Part shown: one piece after another, positions 10,996 to 23,164 of the stretch
Numbering within the stretch: position 1 is the first letter of the stretch
Layout of the letters: each line of letters opens with the position of its first letter
The notes under the pieces: model-generated
What the model was told of the DNA's origin: nothing
The model's database searches: none
What the model saw: the letters and a program-made list of their open reading frames with translations, nothing else
Program-made: the position numbers and the translations under genes
From: Megaleporinus macrocephalus
Lineage: Eukaryota > Chordata > Actinopteri > Characiformes > Anostomidae
Direction of reading: 5' to 3'
Assembly (NCBI GenBank): GCA_021613375.1
Contig: CM038720.1
Location: forward strand, 12,865,962 to 12,929,961
DNA length: 64,000 bases

Positions 10996-11499
10996 ATAGA
11001 ATGAATGAACGAATGAACGAATCTACAAATGCGGTGAAAACTACTACGCAAACCCGAAGCCATATATCAACAACGTAGAAAAACACTACAAACAAATAAT
11101 GGATAATGTGTCCTCCAGGTTGAAGAGTTAAAGACCCATCACATTTGTTACAGGCATCAAAGTTCGTAAGCTGTCATCTCTCATGGTTGGGGGGCTTAAT
11201 AGGGCATATTTGTGGAGGCACCATTAACGCTGAGGGGTGGGTATGCATTTGGGTACAACAACACATGCTGCCTTCTAGATGACGTCTTTTTCAGAGACGT
11301 CCCTGCTTGGATCAGCAAGACAATGCTAAACCACTTCCTGTAACTGTTACAACAGCATAGCTTTGTAGTATAGGAGTAAAGATGCCCCCCCCCCCCCAAT
11401 ACACACACACACCAATCTGTTGAGTAATGTCCTAAGTAAACAATTAAACAATTACTAAAGTCTATTTAGACACACACACAAACACACACACACTAGAGG
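10996..11499. other. Unassigned sequence with poly-C/(CA)n tract
   Basis: A C-run at 11385-11397 and (AC)n at 11401-11412 are the only notable features. Confidence 0.4.
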
Positions 11500-11680
11500 A
11501 ACATTAAGCACACTTGCCCAAAGCAATGGGCCGGACTATCCACAGCACCCCGGAAGCAGTTAGAGGTCAGGTGTCTTGCTCAAGTGGACTTCAGTTGAGT
11601 CCTGTCGGTTCTGGGAATCAAACCGGCGAGCTTCTAGTCAACAAGCCTGGTTCCCCAACTTCCAGCCCACGACAGGTGAT
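11500..11680. repeat. Dispersed repeat, SINE-like
   Basis: GTGTCTTGCTCAAGTGGACTTCAG, CCTGTCGGTTCTGGGAATCAAACC and the 'AGCCCACGA' ending are shared in order with 49360-49590. The 'cttgctcaag' and 'gggaatcaaacc' words recall tRNA-like or SINE-associated modules of fish. Confidence 0.5.
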
Positions 11681-12230
11681 TTAACCTAGTGGTTAATATG
11701 CCTCTGCCTGACCTTTTTTCGAACGTGTTGCAGACATCAGATTCAGAAGTTGACTGTTATGTGGTATTTGCAGATGACGTGCTGAATAAAACTATGGTAG
11801 AAGTTAATTTTTTTGCAACTAGCGACTCGACAAAGCCAAACTCCACAGATCAGAAAGGCACCTCTTTCCAAAGAGCTCTACTGCATTGCAATTCTTCAGG
11901 GAACCCGAGATATGGAGTCTGCAACTCCCTAGGCCCCCTTGCTGAGACGCTCGCCCACGGTGGAGGTCTGGAGAACAGAGAAACTTGGAGTGCTGTAATT
12001 CAGTTACAGACTTTAGGCTTTACAGGTCTGTAGGCCGTCATGCCACCGCCCTTCTCCACCCACGGCATCCACACATTTTTTTTATTTTTTTATTTTAGTC
12101 TGGTTTACATTGCTTGCCTCCAAGAAACCACCTGTTATATTCTCTGAGGCGTCCATGTTGTTCGTTACATAATCACGTGATCGGCGACTAGTCGACATCA
12201 AATTGAATACATCATTGCCGAGCAGTAAGC
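11681..12230. other. Unassigned sequence
   Basis: A 114-codon frame at 11689-12033 has no recognisable domain and no splice or promoter support. I treat it as non-coding. Confidence 0.35.
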
Positions 12231-12453
12231 AGGACCCTCCCAGCTTCCCCTGTGGCGTATACACATTGAAAACACCGTCTCATGCTTGGTTAAATTATTT
12301 CTCACTTGCAGCACGAGTGTGGTATGGACTGAAAGATAAGAACGCACACTTTGAGGAGCTGCTTTTCTACTAGCTGCAGGTGAGAAATAATTAAACAAAA
12401 CACAAGAAGAAGGTTTTCAATGTATACACGCCATGGGGAAGCTGGGAGGGTTT
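12231..12453. mobile_element. Fold-back element, about 80-bp inverted arms
   Basis: ACCCTCCCAGCTTCCCC and GTATACACATTGAAAAC on the left are mirrored by GTTTTCAATGTATACACGCC and GGGGAAGCTGGGAGGGT on the right. Inner segments TTATTTCTCACTTGCAG and CTGCAGGTGAGAAATAA also pair. The loop is about 60 bp. The right arm carries a few extra bases. It may be a MITE; target duplication was not identified. Confidence 0.65.
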
Positions 12454-14066
12454 AAAGCCTGCCAAAGATCTGGAGTAGTGCTGATTGATTGATGGCAGGG
12501 AAGGAATTTTGAGAAACAAGAGTTTGAGCACGGGTTGACAGTTATGGAGTTAACAGGAGTTTTCAGGGAAGACCTCTGAGCCTTGGCTGATTAAATCAGG
12601 ATCATCTTAACTCTTTACTATCAAATCTTAAAATCTTAACTCTTAAAATCTTTACAATGAATTAAATTCCTCATTCAAGCTTCCATGAATTCCTCAAAAT
12701 CAATATGAAATTATTTCAATAGATCTACCAAAGAGATAACCAGCAATGAATAAAATAACAAATGTAATGAATATGGCTCAAGTATGACCAGGCCTGATGA
12801 CAGATATCCCAGATTGTCCCATCAAAAATGTAATGTTAAACAAAATTTTACAACAGTTAACTTTCCTTTACAGAAGAACACAATTTACAGTGTTCAGTCC
12901 TTCATGAGGGTTTCACTTCTGGATAACACAACACTGATGTTTAACCCGGTTCGGTGCTCCAATGTCCTTTTCTACCCTTCAAAATTTTGCAACACGACTC
13001 ACCAGCCAGGTCATGTATTGAATAACCAGTGGGAACATGACTAACATCTTCCACCACAAGTTTGCCCCTGTGTTGTCACCAGATGTAAACATGGCAGTGC
13101 CCCTTTGTGGACCCCCGGCTACATTCCCACCTACAAAATCATTTGGCTCAGCTGAGTGTATATTATGAAACTGAAGGGCAAAAAAAGAAATCAGCGTATA
13201 CATACCATTTTTGTGATTTTTGCTCATAAACATTGCTTTGATAAATAAATGGTGACACTACTGTTCTCAGATTTGAATACTTTGTTGTAGGCCTACTTCA
13301 TTTTGTTGGTAAAGAGTTTTTGCCTTCAAATTGTTAAATAGCTCCAATTTCAGTGTGTCAGGGCTTTGAAAGATTATAAAAAAAAAAAAGTTAAAAGGAT
13401 ATATGTCTTCAAATCCAAAACTTCTAATGCTACGTGGCTAATATAGACATGCAATTCCATTATTAACCACCACCAATACATTAATGCTAATTTCCACTAG
13501 CACTTCTCATTAAGGCTGTACTAACTAAAGCTGACTTGAGTGTGTTTTACTGACTCAATCTAGGGCTGGAACTTATAATTCAGCTATTCAGATAAACGTT
13601 CATTGGGTAGGTATTTGGTATTTTGGGATTTGTGTTGTGTATAGTGTAGTGTTTTGGCAAAATGGAGTCAAACTGCTAAATACTAAAACATTCTAGTTTC
13701 TTGGGAGAAACTTAGATGACTGGTGATGGTCCATACCACAGCAAGCAACACCAATCAGGGCAAAAACAGCTTCTCTAGTGCTAACAGCTAAAAAACACAA
13801 CCCTCTGCTCTACTTCCGAAAACCCACCACTCCACCTGTATACCTGTATTCAGACTTTCCAGTGTTTGTACAAAATTAACCTAAAACAGCACCGCTTAAA
13901 CATTTTTACTGTTAAAAAAAACTGGATTACTTTTGATTGGACTGTTAAAATGTGGAAATATACACCATTTCAACTCGGGCGAATGTCATGCTAATGCGAT
14001 GCTAGACTGCAAACACTGTCCTACCATACTGGACTCGTACTAGGGCTACTACATATGACCTTCATA
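12454..14066. other. Unassigned intronic sequence
   Basis: Part of 12655-12770 (TCATTCAAGCTTCCATGAATTCCT and ACCAAAGAGATA) resembles 58060-58350, so an old dispersed repeat is likely. Short frames at 12784-13044 and 12979-13233 have no known domain. A poly-A run lies at 13378-13390. Confidence 0.4.
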
Positions 14067-14877
14067 CACTATATTGCCAAAAGTATTCACTCAGCCATCC
14101 AAATCACTTCACTCCGGTTCCAATCACTGGCCACAGCTATATAAAGGCAAGCACCTAGTCATGAAGACTGTTTCTAGAAACATTATTGAAACAATGGGTC
14201 ACTCTCAGGAGCTCAGTGAATTCCAGCGTGGTACCGTGATGCCACCTGTGCAAGTCAAAGTCATGAAATTTCCTCACTACTAAATATTCCACACTCGACT
14301 GTCAGTGAGAAAGTGATTGGGAACGGCAGCAACTCGACAGCCATGAAAAGGTAGGCCGCTAGAAAGGTACTTGTCTGACTGCATTGTGTCTAAAGTTTGG
14401 GGGAGGGGGGATTATGGTGTGGGGTTGTTTTTCAGGAGTTGGGCTCGGCTCCTTAGTTCCAGCGAAAGGAAATCTTAATGCTCCAGCAGAACAAAAGACT
14501 TTGGACAATTTCATGCTCCCACAAAGCAAGCTCCATAAAGACAGAGCCCTGACCTCAACCCCTCAACACCTTTGGGATGAATTAGAGCGGAGACTGTGAG
14601 CCAGGCCTTCTCATCCAACATCAGTGTCTGACCTCACCAATGCGCTTCTGGAAGAACGGTCAAACATTCCCGTAAACACACTCCTAAACCGTGTGGAGAG
14701 CCTTCCCAGAAGAGTTGAAGCTGTTATAGCTGCAAAGGGTGGGCCAACAGTGTAACAGTGGGGAAGGTGAGAAAGGTGGATACGGACAGGAAAAGACAGA
14801 ACGTGACAGACATCATATTAAACCCTCTGGATTAAGAATGGGACGTCACTCAAGTGAATACTTTTGACAACATAGTG
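14067..14877 (+). mobile_element. Tc1-like transposon, internally deleted
   Basis: The ends are CACTATATTGCCAAAAGTATT and its inverted form AATACTTTTGACAACATAGTG, each next to TA, as expected for Tc1/mariner. Between them are a degenerate helix-turn-helix start (ATGGGTCACTCTCAGGAGCTC region), the GGGGATTATGGTGTGGGGTTG segment at about 14407 and a 3' end with GCTTCTGGAAGAACGGTCAA. The middle of the transposase, including most of the DDE domain, is deleted or scrambled. At 811 bp it is shorter than an intact element of roughly 1.2-1.6 kb. A second copy starts at 63072. Confidence 0.85.
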
Positions 14878-15249
14878 TAGCTCAAGTAAAAGCTCTGGTT
14901 CACCCGTTCATAGACTGCTCTATTACACTTTAGCCTACTGCTAAGCTAGTGGGCCTGGTAGAGGGAGTAAAGCCTTGCCTTCCTCTCTTTCAACGAAGAA
15001 GTTTTAACTGGTCTCCAACATTGGTGGAGAACGTTCAGTCCGCTAACAACAAACACAATTAATCAAGAACGTACATTCTAATCAGTGTTCTTTTTAATTG
15101 AGTAATTCATTTGAATGGAGCAATTGTGGCAGCTCTGTAATAACACATTAATACTTGTAGTAAATGTGAACGTTAATCAGATACCTTACAGAAATGACAA
15201 CTCTAGATATCAAAGGTTAATACCAGCGGTTCATCTCTAAGCATTTCCT
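14878..15249. other. Unassigned sequence
   Basis: No recognisable feature. Confidence 0.4.
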
Positions 15250-16060
15250 CTACAATCTGAAATTGGATTGAAATTGAATGCTGTAGGCCATTTATCAATA
15301 ACTCTGCGTTCATATGGGCAGGAGGCTACGCATGGTGGCGTACACGGCATCACGAGTCACCCAACGTCCGACAGCGTACCGCGCCGAAGAAACGCTTTAC
15401 TCCGGGGACTTCATCAGCCATCTTGTAGTCTGAATGTTGTCTGGGGCAGGCGCTCTGGTGCTAAGTCTGTCTAATTAATGAAGAACCAGAACAACCGGCT
15501 AATGAACTGGGGAAAACAATTCCCCCTCCACGCGCGCGCTCAGCTCTCCCGCATGCTTCGAATGTTTATCCGCGCCCTGCTTTCAAAGCTGTAATCTCCA
15601 GCTCTGACTCAGCTCTCGCTCGCTCTTCCTCAGCTTTTCAGATCAGTAACCCCCCTCCCCACCACCCCCGACCCCCAAGTTCTCGGAGTTTTCTCAAAAA
15701 GCATTATTAAAAGTTATGAGAGGATTTCAGCCGCGTTTGGTAAATGATGAATCGCCGTCATTAGCACTCGCTCTCTCGTGCTGTCATTTGGACGTTTAGG
15801 TCAGTCTGTTATCCCAGTAAATTGTAAAATCAGACACCATGGAAGAATAATAGAGAGGGAAGCGTGCATCCCTGCCGAGACAAGGCGCGCTCTTATCAGT
15901 AGCGATTAAAGATGTTTTAAGAGTTTTGCATTAAAACCTCGAGCTCTTCCAAGCAATTTAATTTTCGTTGTGCATTCTGGGAAGAAAAATATGATGTTCT
16001 ATCTTGATTACACGATCGCTCCAGTTTAAAACCATCTATTCAAATTTTACGTTCTCAAAG
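15250..16060. other. Low-repeat, GC-richer block, candidate conserved non-coding DNA
   Basis: Includes a CG-rich segment near 15530-15620, a C-rich tract at 15650-15680 and a central segment (about 15700-15960) with long non-repetitive sequence without open frames. No similarity to other parts of the window. A promoter or enhancer is possible but not shown. Confidence 0.3.
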
Positions 16061-16446
16061 AATCTGCAGTGATGAATTGCATATTTGCTTGGTGATAATG
16101 GTCTATCGTCATAACGATCTCTGTTAGTACTGATGTGTATGCGATTGTTTGATTTCTGTAGAATTGACCCCTGCTGGATGGGCTGTGTGGTTTCCTGTTA
16201 ATGCCATGGTTTGGTGTGAAGTTCACTCTTAGCTTAGGTTTAAGAAACAAATCATGAGTTGGTCAATAGACAGATTTCCTTAAAGAACATATAGCAATAA
16301 AAAAAACAATCTCAGCATCCATCAAAAACAAATCTCATGAGTACGCCAATAATGGTCCACACTAAAAACATTCTAGAACCACCTTAACTTCCATCAATTG
16401 TATACCTACCTATAGTGCCTCTACCCAAATGTTCCTGGTTACATAT

Positions 16447-16450
<4 letters not shown>
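16061..16450. other. Unassigned sequence
   Basis: No recognisable feature. Confidence 0.4.

Positions 16451-16519
<69 letters not shown>
16451..16519. repeat. (AC)n microsatellite
   Basis: About 34 uninterrupted AC dinucleotides. Confidence 0.98.
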
Positions 16520-16521
<2 letters not shown>

Positions 16522-18338
16522 TAAAAATATATGGCCATAGTAGCTATAGCTCAATTCATTCTTTGAGGCTAAAATATTTTAATACCTATTTTCTCTTCAC
16601 TTCTTGTTTATGTTTTATATATTCTATATATTTGTTTTTCTCTTCATTTCTACCAGTTTTTTCTCCTTTATTTCCCGCTTTCCATTCTTGTTTGCTTGTA
16701 TGTGGACAGTTTATTGTCTTCCCTCTACACGATGACAGCTTATGCTAAAAGAAACTTGTAATACTAGTCATAAGAAAAAATTGGTCCTCTGAAGAACATT
16801 TGTTGGTCGAAGAAGGGCGTAACGATTGCATAATAGATGCTTCTGAAGGTCTCACCTCCTGGGGGTCTCTCCACTGTTGAAATGAGACTACACCTAAAAA
16901 TTACTTTCTTAATCTTAGGCACACATTCAAACACTTTAGATTTTGTCTGTATTTAAAAATGTATGGTAGCAAATTTTGGCTCTTGTGTACGTTTCCACAC
17001 CTCGGTGTACACCTGTAAACACCTACAAACAAATTCTTAATGAGTCAGCAGTGACTAATAATCAAACTTATTTGGTTATTTTTGACTTTTCCAAGTGGGT
17101 CACCAAACAACACGAGCACCAGAATGGAAACTGGAGGAATATTATTTTTAGAATTATTAAGTTTGTTTGCTTATCTTATTATTAACTAAAGAATAAGTCA
17201 TTTTTCAAACATTCTCATTAGTCTTTTGCTGGATTCTACATATGATACTGGAAAAGTATAGACATTTTTCTGAAGTTTCACTCAAATATACACCTTACTG
17301 AGTTTAACTGCACTGATTCTGACTAGCTGTAGACGTTTGTGTGAGTAGAAATCATCTTAGAGTCTAAGAGATATGTTCCTTTGCTAATAATAATCTGTTG
17401 TTATCATGTAACCCTAGCTGGACAGGTAGCTGACTCTGTCCTCATGAATTTATTCATGACACAGCAGTAAACACAACATGCAACACATCACGCCAGAATT
17501 AATTAAAATGGGTATCAAAATCAAAATAATATGCCAAAACAAAATCCAAGGTTAACACTGATATATCCATTACTGCTGCGGTGTTATAAGGGTCCCGTAT
17601 AGCTGTACCAACTTAATATATATAAATAAGAAGAACCGATCAATGGTCAATGATGAATATATGTGATTACTATCGTAAGTGCTGGTCGTAATTTCATGTG
17701 GAGCAGGTTTGTACAGCAGCCCCCCGCCCCGCCCCCTTTGCTCTGGGGTTTTATTTATGTTAAGTTAGCAGTGTTGCCTGGAGCTGGTGTTCACACAAAG
17801 GCAGGGTGTCAGGGTGTGAATAAAGCCGTTACACTTTGCTCTCACTCCCTGCTTTGTGCCACAGTAACCCTATATAGCCTCTGTGATACATCAGATAAGA
17901 TGCCATCCATCCTGGCTATGGTGGAATTCCTCAGTGCTGTGTGGGGCTGATAAGCTGATTTTATATCATGATACTTTCCAAATATGTCATGTTATCTCAG
18001 TTTAAATACTGAATCACAATATCAGATTGTTGCTAAAATGTTGAGATGGTAGGCAAAAAGCAGTGACCTGTGTTTAAACAAAAAAGAAACAAAGATGAAA
18101 AACTTATTTTTATTTTTAATAAAATAAAGATTTATTTTTTGTAAAATAAATGTTTGTTCTGAAATGTACACCTGCAACATGTTCCTAAACAGCTGGGACA
18201 GGAGCAATTTAGGAATAGAAACATTGTGATGGAAAATATTGGAAACAGGTGATGCACGCATGGTCAGGGGAAAAAAGCGTGGCCCCATATGAGCTAGGAA
18301 GCGTCAGTCTCTTTCACCCTCTACAGTGCATAATACAC
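16520..18338. other. Unassigned intronic sequence
   Basis: AT-rich with no exon-like frame. The block at 17690-17950 is GC-richer with a short open frame but no known domain. Confidence 0.4.
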
Positions 18339-18500
18339 AGTTGAGTCATTATTATGACCACCGTCTACTTTGGACGGCATCAGCGTTCCGGTCTGGCCAA
18401 TGTTTTCGCACCTTTCTCGGGGCCCACTCATCCATGTAGAAGACATTCTGAACAAGTTGGAAGAGATCACCAAGACTTCCAAGTACTACCCTGGATGCGT
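18339..18500 (+). pseudogene. Tc1/mariner-like fragment
   Basis: Starts with a terminus-like CAGTTGAGTCATTATTATGACCACC-type passage (18339-18363), followed directly by late transposase-like sequence: CTCGGGGCCCACTCATCCATG and ACAAGTTGGAAGAGATCACCAAGACTTCCAAGTACT (18417-18487). The same words occur at 41194-41374. Most of the gene is missing. Confidence 0.55.
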
Positions 18501-18525
18501 AATTCCCAAGACTTCCCAAGGCTTT

Positions 18526-19496
18526 AGTACACTACCAGTCAAACGTTTTAGATCACTACCAGTCAAGCGTTTTATACACTACCAGTCAAACGTTTTAGAT
18601 CACTACCAGTCAAGCGTTTTAGAACACTACCAGTCAAACATTTTAGTACACTACCAGTCAAACGTTTTAGTACACTACCAGTCAAACGTTTTAGTACACT
18701 ACCAGTCAAACGTTTTAGTACACTACCAGTCAAGCGTTTTAGATCACTACCAGCCAAACATTTTAGTACACTACCAGTCAAACGTTTTAGTACACTACCA
18801 ATCAAACATTTAGATCACTACCAGTCAAACATTTAGATCACTACGAGTCAAACGTTTTAGTACACTACCAGTCAAACATTTAGATCACTACCAGTCAAAC
18901 GTTTTAGTACACTACCAGCCAAACTTTTTAGATACACTACCAGTCAAACATTTAGATCACTACCAGTCAAACGTTTTATACACTACCAGTCAAACGTTTT
19001 AGATCACTACCAGTCAAGCGTTTTAGAACACTACCAGTCAAACATTTTAGTACACTACCAGTCAAACGTTTTAGTACACTACCAGTCAAACGTTTTAGTA
19101 CACTACCAGTCAAACGTTTTAGTACACTACCAGCCTAACGTTTTATACACTACCAGTCAAACGTTTTAGTACACTACCAGTCAAGCGTTTTAGATCACTA
19201 CCAGCCAAACGTTTTAGTACACTACCAGTCAAACGTTTTAGTACACTACCAATCAAACATTTAGATCACTACCAGTCAAACATTTAGATCACTACGAGTC
19301 AAACGTTTTAGTACACTACCAGTCAAACATTTAGATCACTACCAGTCAAACATTTTAGTACACTACCAGTCAAACGTTTTAGTACACTACCAGCCAAACG
19401 TTTTAGATACACTACCAGTCAAACATTTAGATCACTACCAGTCAAACGTTTTAGTACACTACCAGTCACACGTTTTAGTACACTACCAGTCAAATG
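18526..19496 (+). repeat. 24-bp minisatellite resembling a Tc1 terminal repeat
   Basis: About 40 units of the type TACACTACCAGTCAAACG + TTTTAG. Variants have GATCACTACC, AAACATTTAG or AAGCGTTTTA. Because 24 is a multiple of three, long stop-free frames arise on both strands (18370-18813 and 18572-18805). They are not genes. The unit closely resembles the terminus of Tc1-like elements, compare CTCTACCGCTCAAACGTT at 58469. A block of about 404 bp is duplicated, shown by the order of unit variants starting at 18571 and again at 18975. Confidence 0.95.
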
Positions 19497-19680
19497 TTGC
19501 TGAGAATGTGCTGAGAATGATCCACCACCCACCGTCGGGGTCCTAACCATTAAAGAACAGGGTAAAGTGGGGCTAATGTAGTATGCAAAGAAACGGATGG
19601 GTTACAGTCCGTAACTGTAGAACTACAAGTGCACATGTAGATAAAGGGAGGTGTGTTTAATGAAGTGGCTGGTCGATGTA
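19497..19680. mobile_element. Palindromic MITE, right-end fragment
   Basis: GCTGAGAATGATCCACCACC, CATTAAAGAACAGGGTAAAG, GTAACTGTAGAACTACAAGTG and the ending GGCTGGTCGATGTA follow the family order. The left half is replaced by the minisatellite. Confidence 0.75.
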
Positions 19681-20384
19681 TACTGACTTAATTAGGTAGA
19701 CCTACCTTATGTAGACACCGGTACCCAGCTGATACATCCGAGCAGTCTGGAGGGTTATCAGTTTTGCTTAATGATACTGTTGACATTCCCCATAATCACC
19801 ACCTTCTTTATTTGTTCCACTGGGCAGCTCCGGCACCATATGAGGCACTTTCTGTTGAACTATATAGCAGCAACACAGGCTGAACTGGACAATCTGAACA
19901 ACATCCGCTTCCTGGTTGGCACAAAGAAAGCATAAAAAGCATCCACTGACCCTTTTATGACGACCCCTTATATAGAACATCATGTTATAGCACAATAATG
20001 TTGAATGAAAAATAAAAAAAACAAGTAGATAATAAACAGAAACCATAAGTGCAAAGTATGCTGGGTAGCTCTGGCCCCGGGGCAGCAGTACAGTAAAAAA
20101 AAAAAAACTCATCTTTCAGGCCATAATCAACATCAGCGGCGCCTAAACTTTTTGTCTTGCAGTGCAGAAACAATAGAAAAAATTAAAAACAAATAAGATA
20201 AACCAACAAAAAAGGTGATATATATTAATAAAATATAATAATAATGAAATAATAAAATAAAATATAATAATAAAATATTAATAATATATATACACAAATG
20301 AAGAAAATAAGTTTCAAATTGTGTGTCAAATGTATAAAAGTATACAATTAAAAAAATAAAATATTACTTACAGGCCAAATCAAA
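19681..20384. other. Unassigned, partly very AT-rich
   Basis: 20210-20370 is an (AATAATAA)-type low-complexity tract. No gene recognised. Confidence 0.4.
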
Positions 20385-20610
20385 TCCATCAGTTTCTCTG
20401 TATGCTTTATTACTCTCTTCATCAATGGTCAATACCCTCACAGGACCACCACTGAGCAGGTATCATTTGGGGGTGGCAGATCACTCCCAGCTGTGCAGTA
20501 ACATTGAGGTATGTTAGTGTTTTGCGCTGGTACGAGTGGATCAGACACAGCAGCCCTGACAAAGTATGCACAGTATACAAAGTACACCTGTTCAGTAATC
20601 GTACCTGTTA
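20385..20610. mobile_element. Palindromic MITE, left-end fragment
   Basis: GTTTCTCTGTATGCTTTATT, TCACAGGACCACCACTGAGC and ACGAGTGGATCAGACACAGC occur in family order, then the copy jumps to AAAGTATGCACAGTATAC. It is internally deleted. Confidence 0.7.
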
Positions 20611-21251
20611 AAACGGACGCTAAGTAGATACAAGGCACGCCTACCTAATCTGGTGTCCAGTGCGCATATATTGATTGACATGTAACGCTCAATTAAAAAG
20701 GCTTTCACGTGTCCCTCACTTCTTAATCCGCTCAGATGAAAGCCATCCCGAATTTGAGATTTTATCAAATGTCATGACGCTTCTCTCAGATTCCAATTAT
20801 CTAGTCATTACCAGAATTGCCAGGTACATGCCCACTTTAATTATCTTACGTCCTCAACCCTGAGTTACGGCTCCAGTACGTAAGGCGAGGTAAAGGGCTC
20901 AAAGCTAAGGAGAAGATAAATCATCATAACCTTCATTACCTTTCGTCGTCAGGAAGATAAGACTAAAAAAAGTCCTCTCCGCCCAAGGGCGTGTTTAAAA
21001 AGTGACAAAAAGCTCACCCCTGGAGCTGTTTGTGGCTAATGTAATCGCCCAAGCCTGAGTGCCTTCACCGCTTCACCGGCGTTGCCTTTGCTGCCGGAGC
21101 GGGCAGCAGGTCGGAAATGGAAATCACAGAAGAGCACAACTTTCTGTAAAGAAAACGTGCAAGCGGCTGTTTCTGTTGAGGGTAGTAATGTGGAGAATAC
21201 AACAGTGCAAATATTATGAACACTCACAGATATAGTGTTGATCCTCTGTTG
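20611..21251. other. Low-repeat block, candidate conserved non-coding DNA
   Basis: Unique sequence with GC-richer parts at 20980-21110. No open frame with a recognisable domain. Confidence 0.3.
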
Positions 21252-21931
21252 CAGGGGTGTTTAATTAGAGTTCAGTAAGGTTCAGTTAGAGGAGAGTTCC
21301 TCAGGCCAATGTCCGGATCGTCATCATTTCTAACGTGTGTTCTGATTCAGTGTTGTATCCTGTTTACTGAAGTAGCCTAGAATCAGCATCTTATACCATC
21401 AGCTACTGAAACACCAACACATCACACATGCTGTTCAGTATATTTCAGTATATTTACTGTTTAAATGCTGAACGTCAAATAAGTTTTTTCCATTACTTTA
21501 AGTAAAAACAAGGGCTACATTTAAAATGCTTTTGAAAAAAAAAGTGTATCATAAAGTGTTTATTTATAATAAAAAAGTAAATAAAATGTTTAGTCTTGTT
21601 AACTGAATTAACAAGACACTGTCTCAGAACATATGATTGGTTTGAGCTGCATGTGGTAAGAATAAACATGTCTCGGTCCATTCCTTTTTTTAGAGCACGC
21701 CATCCGACTTGCTCTATTCTCCGATTGCTGCTTCTCGTTTGTGTGTGCCTTGCACTACTGAATCTTCACGGATCTAATTGTAAGGTTACTGTGTAAAGAC
21801 TAGAAAAGTTCTGCCACTTAAAATAAACACTGTCTAGGTTAAATAATTCTCAATAGATTATCAGTTTGGGTCAACATTGGACAACGTCTGGGTCTGGAGC
21901 CGGACCACAGTCCACCTATTAGTGACCTCTG
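21252..21931 (-). mobile_element. hAT-like element, deleted copy of the 27405 family
   Basis: The left end CAGGGGTGTTTAATTAGAGTT and the right end with CCACCTATTAGTGACCTCTG match, in inverted order, the two ends of the element at 27405-28982. Shared subterminal passages include GACAACGTCTGGGTCTGGA and ATGATGACGATCCGGACATT (reversed here). No target duplication is visible and the interior is about 900 bp shorter. Confidence 0.65.
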
Positions 21932-22225
21932 ATCTATAGCATATGTCAAAATCTGGGATATAATAGTTGGGAAGTAAACATGGGCAGGCTTGAAGGCCAG
22001 ATTGTGAGCTTCAGAGGACCAAGTCAGATCATCTCCAACACAGCAAAACCCTGTGGTGAATATGTAAAGAGGAAATTATGAACCTGATACAGCTCATCTA
22101 TGCTGTCCTACATGGTCCGAAGCGACAGGGGCCACTGTAACATTTCTAACTATGGCTTCTAGAAGGGCTTCTAGAGGGTGCTCATGCTAACCCAAACTGT
22201 ACCTTGAATCAGTGAAAGACCCTCT
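21932..22225. other. Unassigned sequence
   Basis: No recognisable feature. Confidence 0.4.
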
Positions 22226-22990
22226 CATGGTCTGATTGGTCCCATATTCTGTTACATCATGTGGACGGCCAGGTATGTGAATGTCGTGAGGGCACCTGGA
22301 CGCAGTGTTTGAAGCGGATTGAGAAAGTTTGATGCTTTGGTCTACATTCTGCTGGGAAGTCCGGGGTCCCGGTATTCAAGTGGGCATCACTTTGACACAT
22401 AGCACCTACCTAAACTTTGTGTGGAACCCGCTGCACCCCCAGTGATACTCCCTAAAGAGAGTGTCATAACATAACAAGATAATATAAGAATTAAGGATGA
22501 TATACAACAAAGAAGGTTACCCTCTTCGTCAACGGTCAGGACTCTCACAGGAGCACCACAGGGCAGGTAATATTTGGGTGTTGGGTCATTCTCAGCGCTG
22601 CAGTGACACTGATGTGGCGGTAGTGTGTGTGGCGCTGGTACGAGTGGATCAGACACAGTAGTGCTGCATTGAAGAACAGGCTGAAAGGAGGCTGACAAGG
22701 TATGCAAAGTATACAAAGTGGTATTCCCTGATTGGAGTGTCCTTGATCAGCAGAAGGATTTGCCACACTGCACACTGTTCGGGCGTGGTTTGAGGAGTAT
22801 GTCACTTCAAGGTGTTGGCCTGGCCTCCAAATTCCCCAGATCTCAATCCAATCAAGCAACTCTAGGATGTTATGGAACAAGTCCAATCCACAGTGGCTCC
22901 ACTTCACAGCTTACAAGACACGACAGGGCACCACAGGGGGTCTGCAGAGTCCGTGCCTCGGCAGGTCGGAGCTGTTTCTGCGACACATGA
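22226..22990 (+). pseudogene. Tc1/mariner-like transposase remnant, split by a palindromic MITE
   Basis: The first half (22226-22450) has the words CCCATATTCTGTTACATCAT, TCTACATTCTGCTGGGAAG and CACTTTGACACATAGCACCTACC of a Tc1/mariner transposase middle region. The second half (22725-22990) continues with CACTGCACACTGTTCGGGCG, CCCCAGATCTCAATCCAATC (the DLNPI region) and TGCCTCGGCAGGTCGGAGCTG. A palindromic MITE fragment sits between them at 22522-22715. Reading frame is broken in several places. Confidence 0.7.
22522..22715. mobile_element. Palindromic MITE, internally deleted, inside the transposase remnant
   Basis: GGTCAGGACTCTCACAGGAG, CATTCTCAGCGCTGCAGTGA and GAGTGGATCAGACACAGTAG are followed directly by GAAGAACAGGCTGAAAGGAG and GTATGCAAAGTATAC, so the left half joins a short right end. 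Confidence 0.75.
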
Positions 22991-23164
22991 ACAACAGTGT
23001 GTTAGGCAGGGGGTCATAATATATATACTATTCTTTGAACGCATTTGAACGATGTGTATCATTACATTTAACTGTTATGAGATTTCAAATAAACAAAATG
23101 AAACTTGAGCTAACAGACCAATGCTGCCTTGACATATTTAGATTGAAAAATAAACATTGTGCAC

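Noticed and set aside
18370..18813. 147-codon open frame with an (H-Y-Q-S-N-x-L-x)n repeat protein
   Set aside because: It is produced by a 24-bp tandem repeat whose period is a multiple of three. The antisense strand is open as well, and there is no promoter, domain or splice context.
21596..21796. Possible exon 1 with a signal peptide (hydrophobic LRLLLLVCVCLALLNLHG)
   Set aside because: It lies inside the hAT-like repeat 21252-21931, has no clear donor in the right phase, and the hydrophobic run is short of supporting context.
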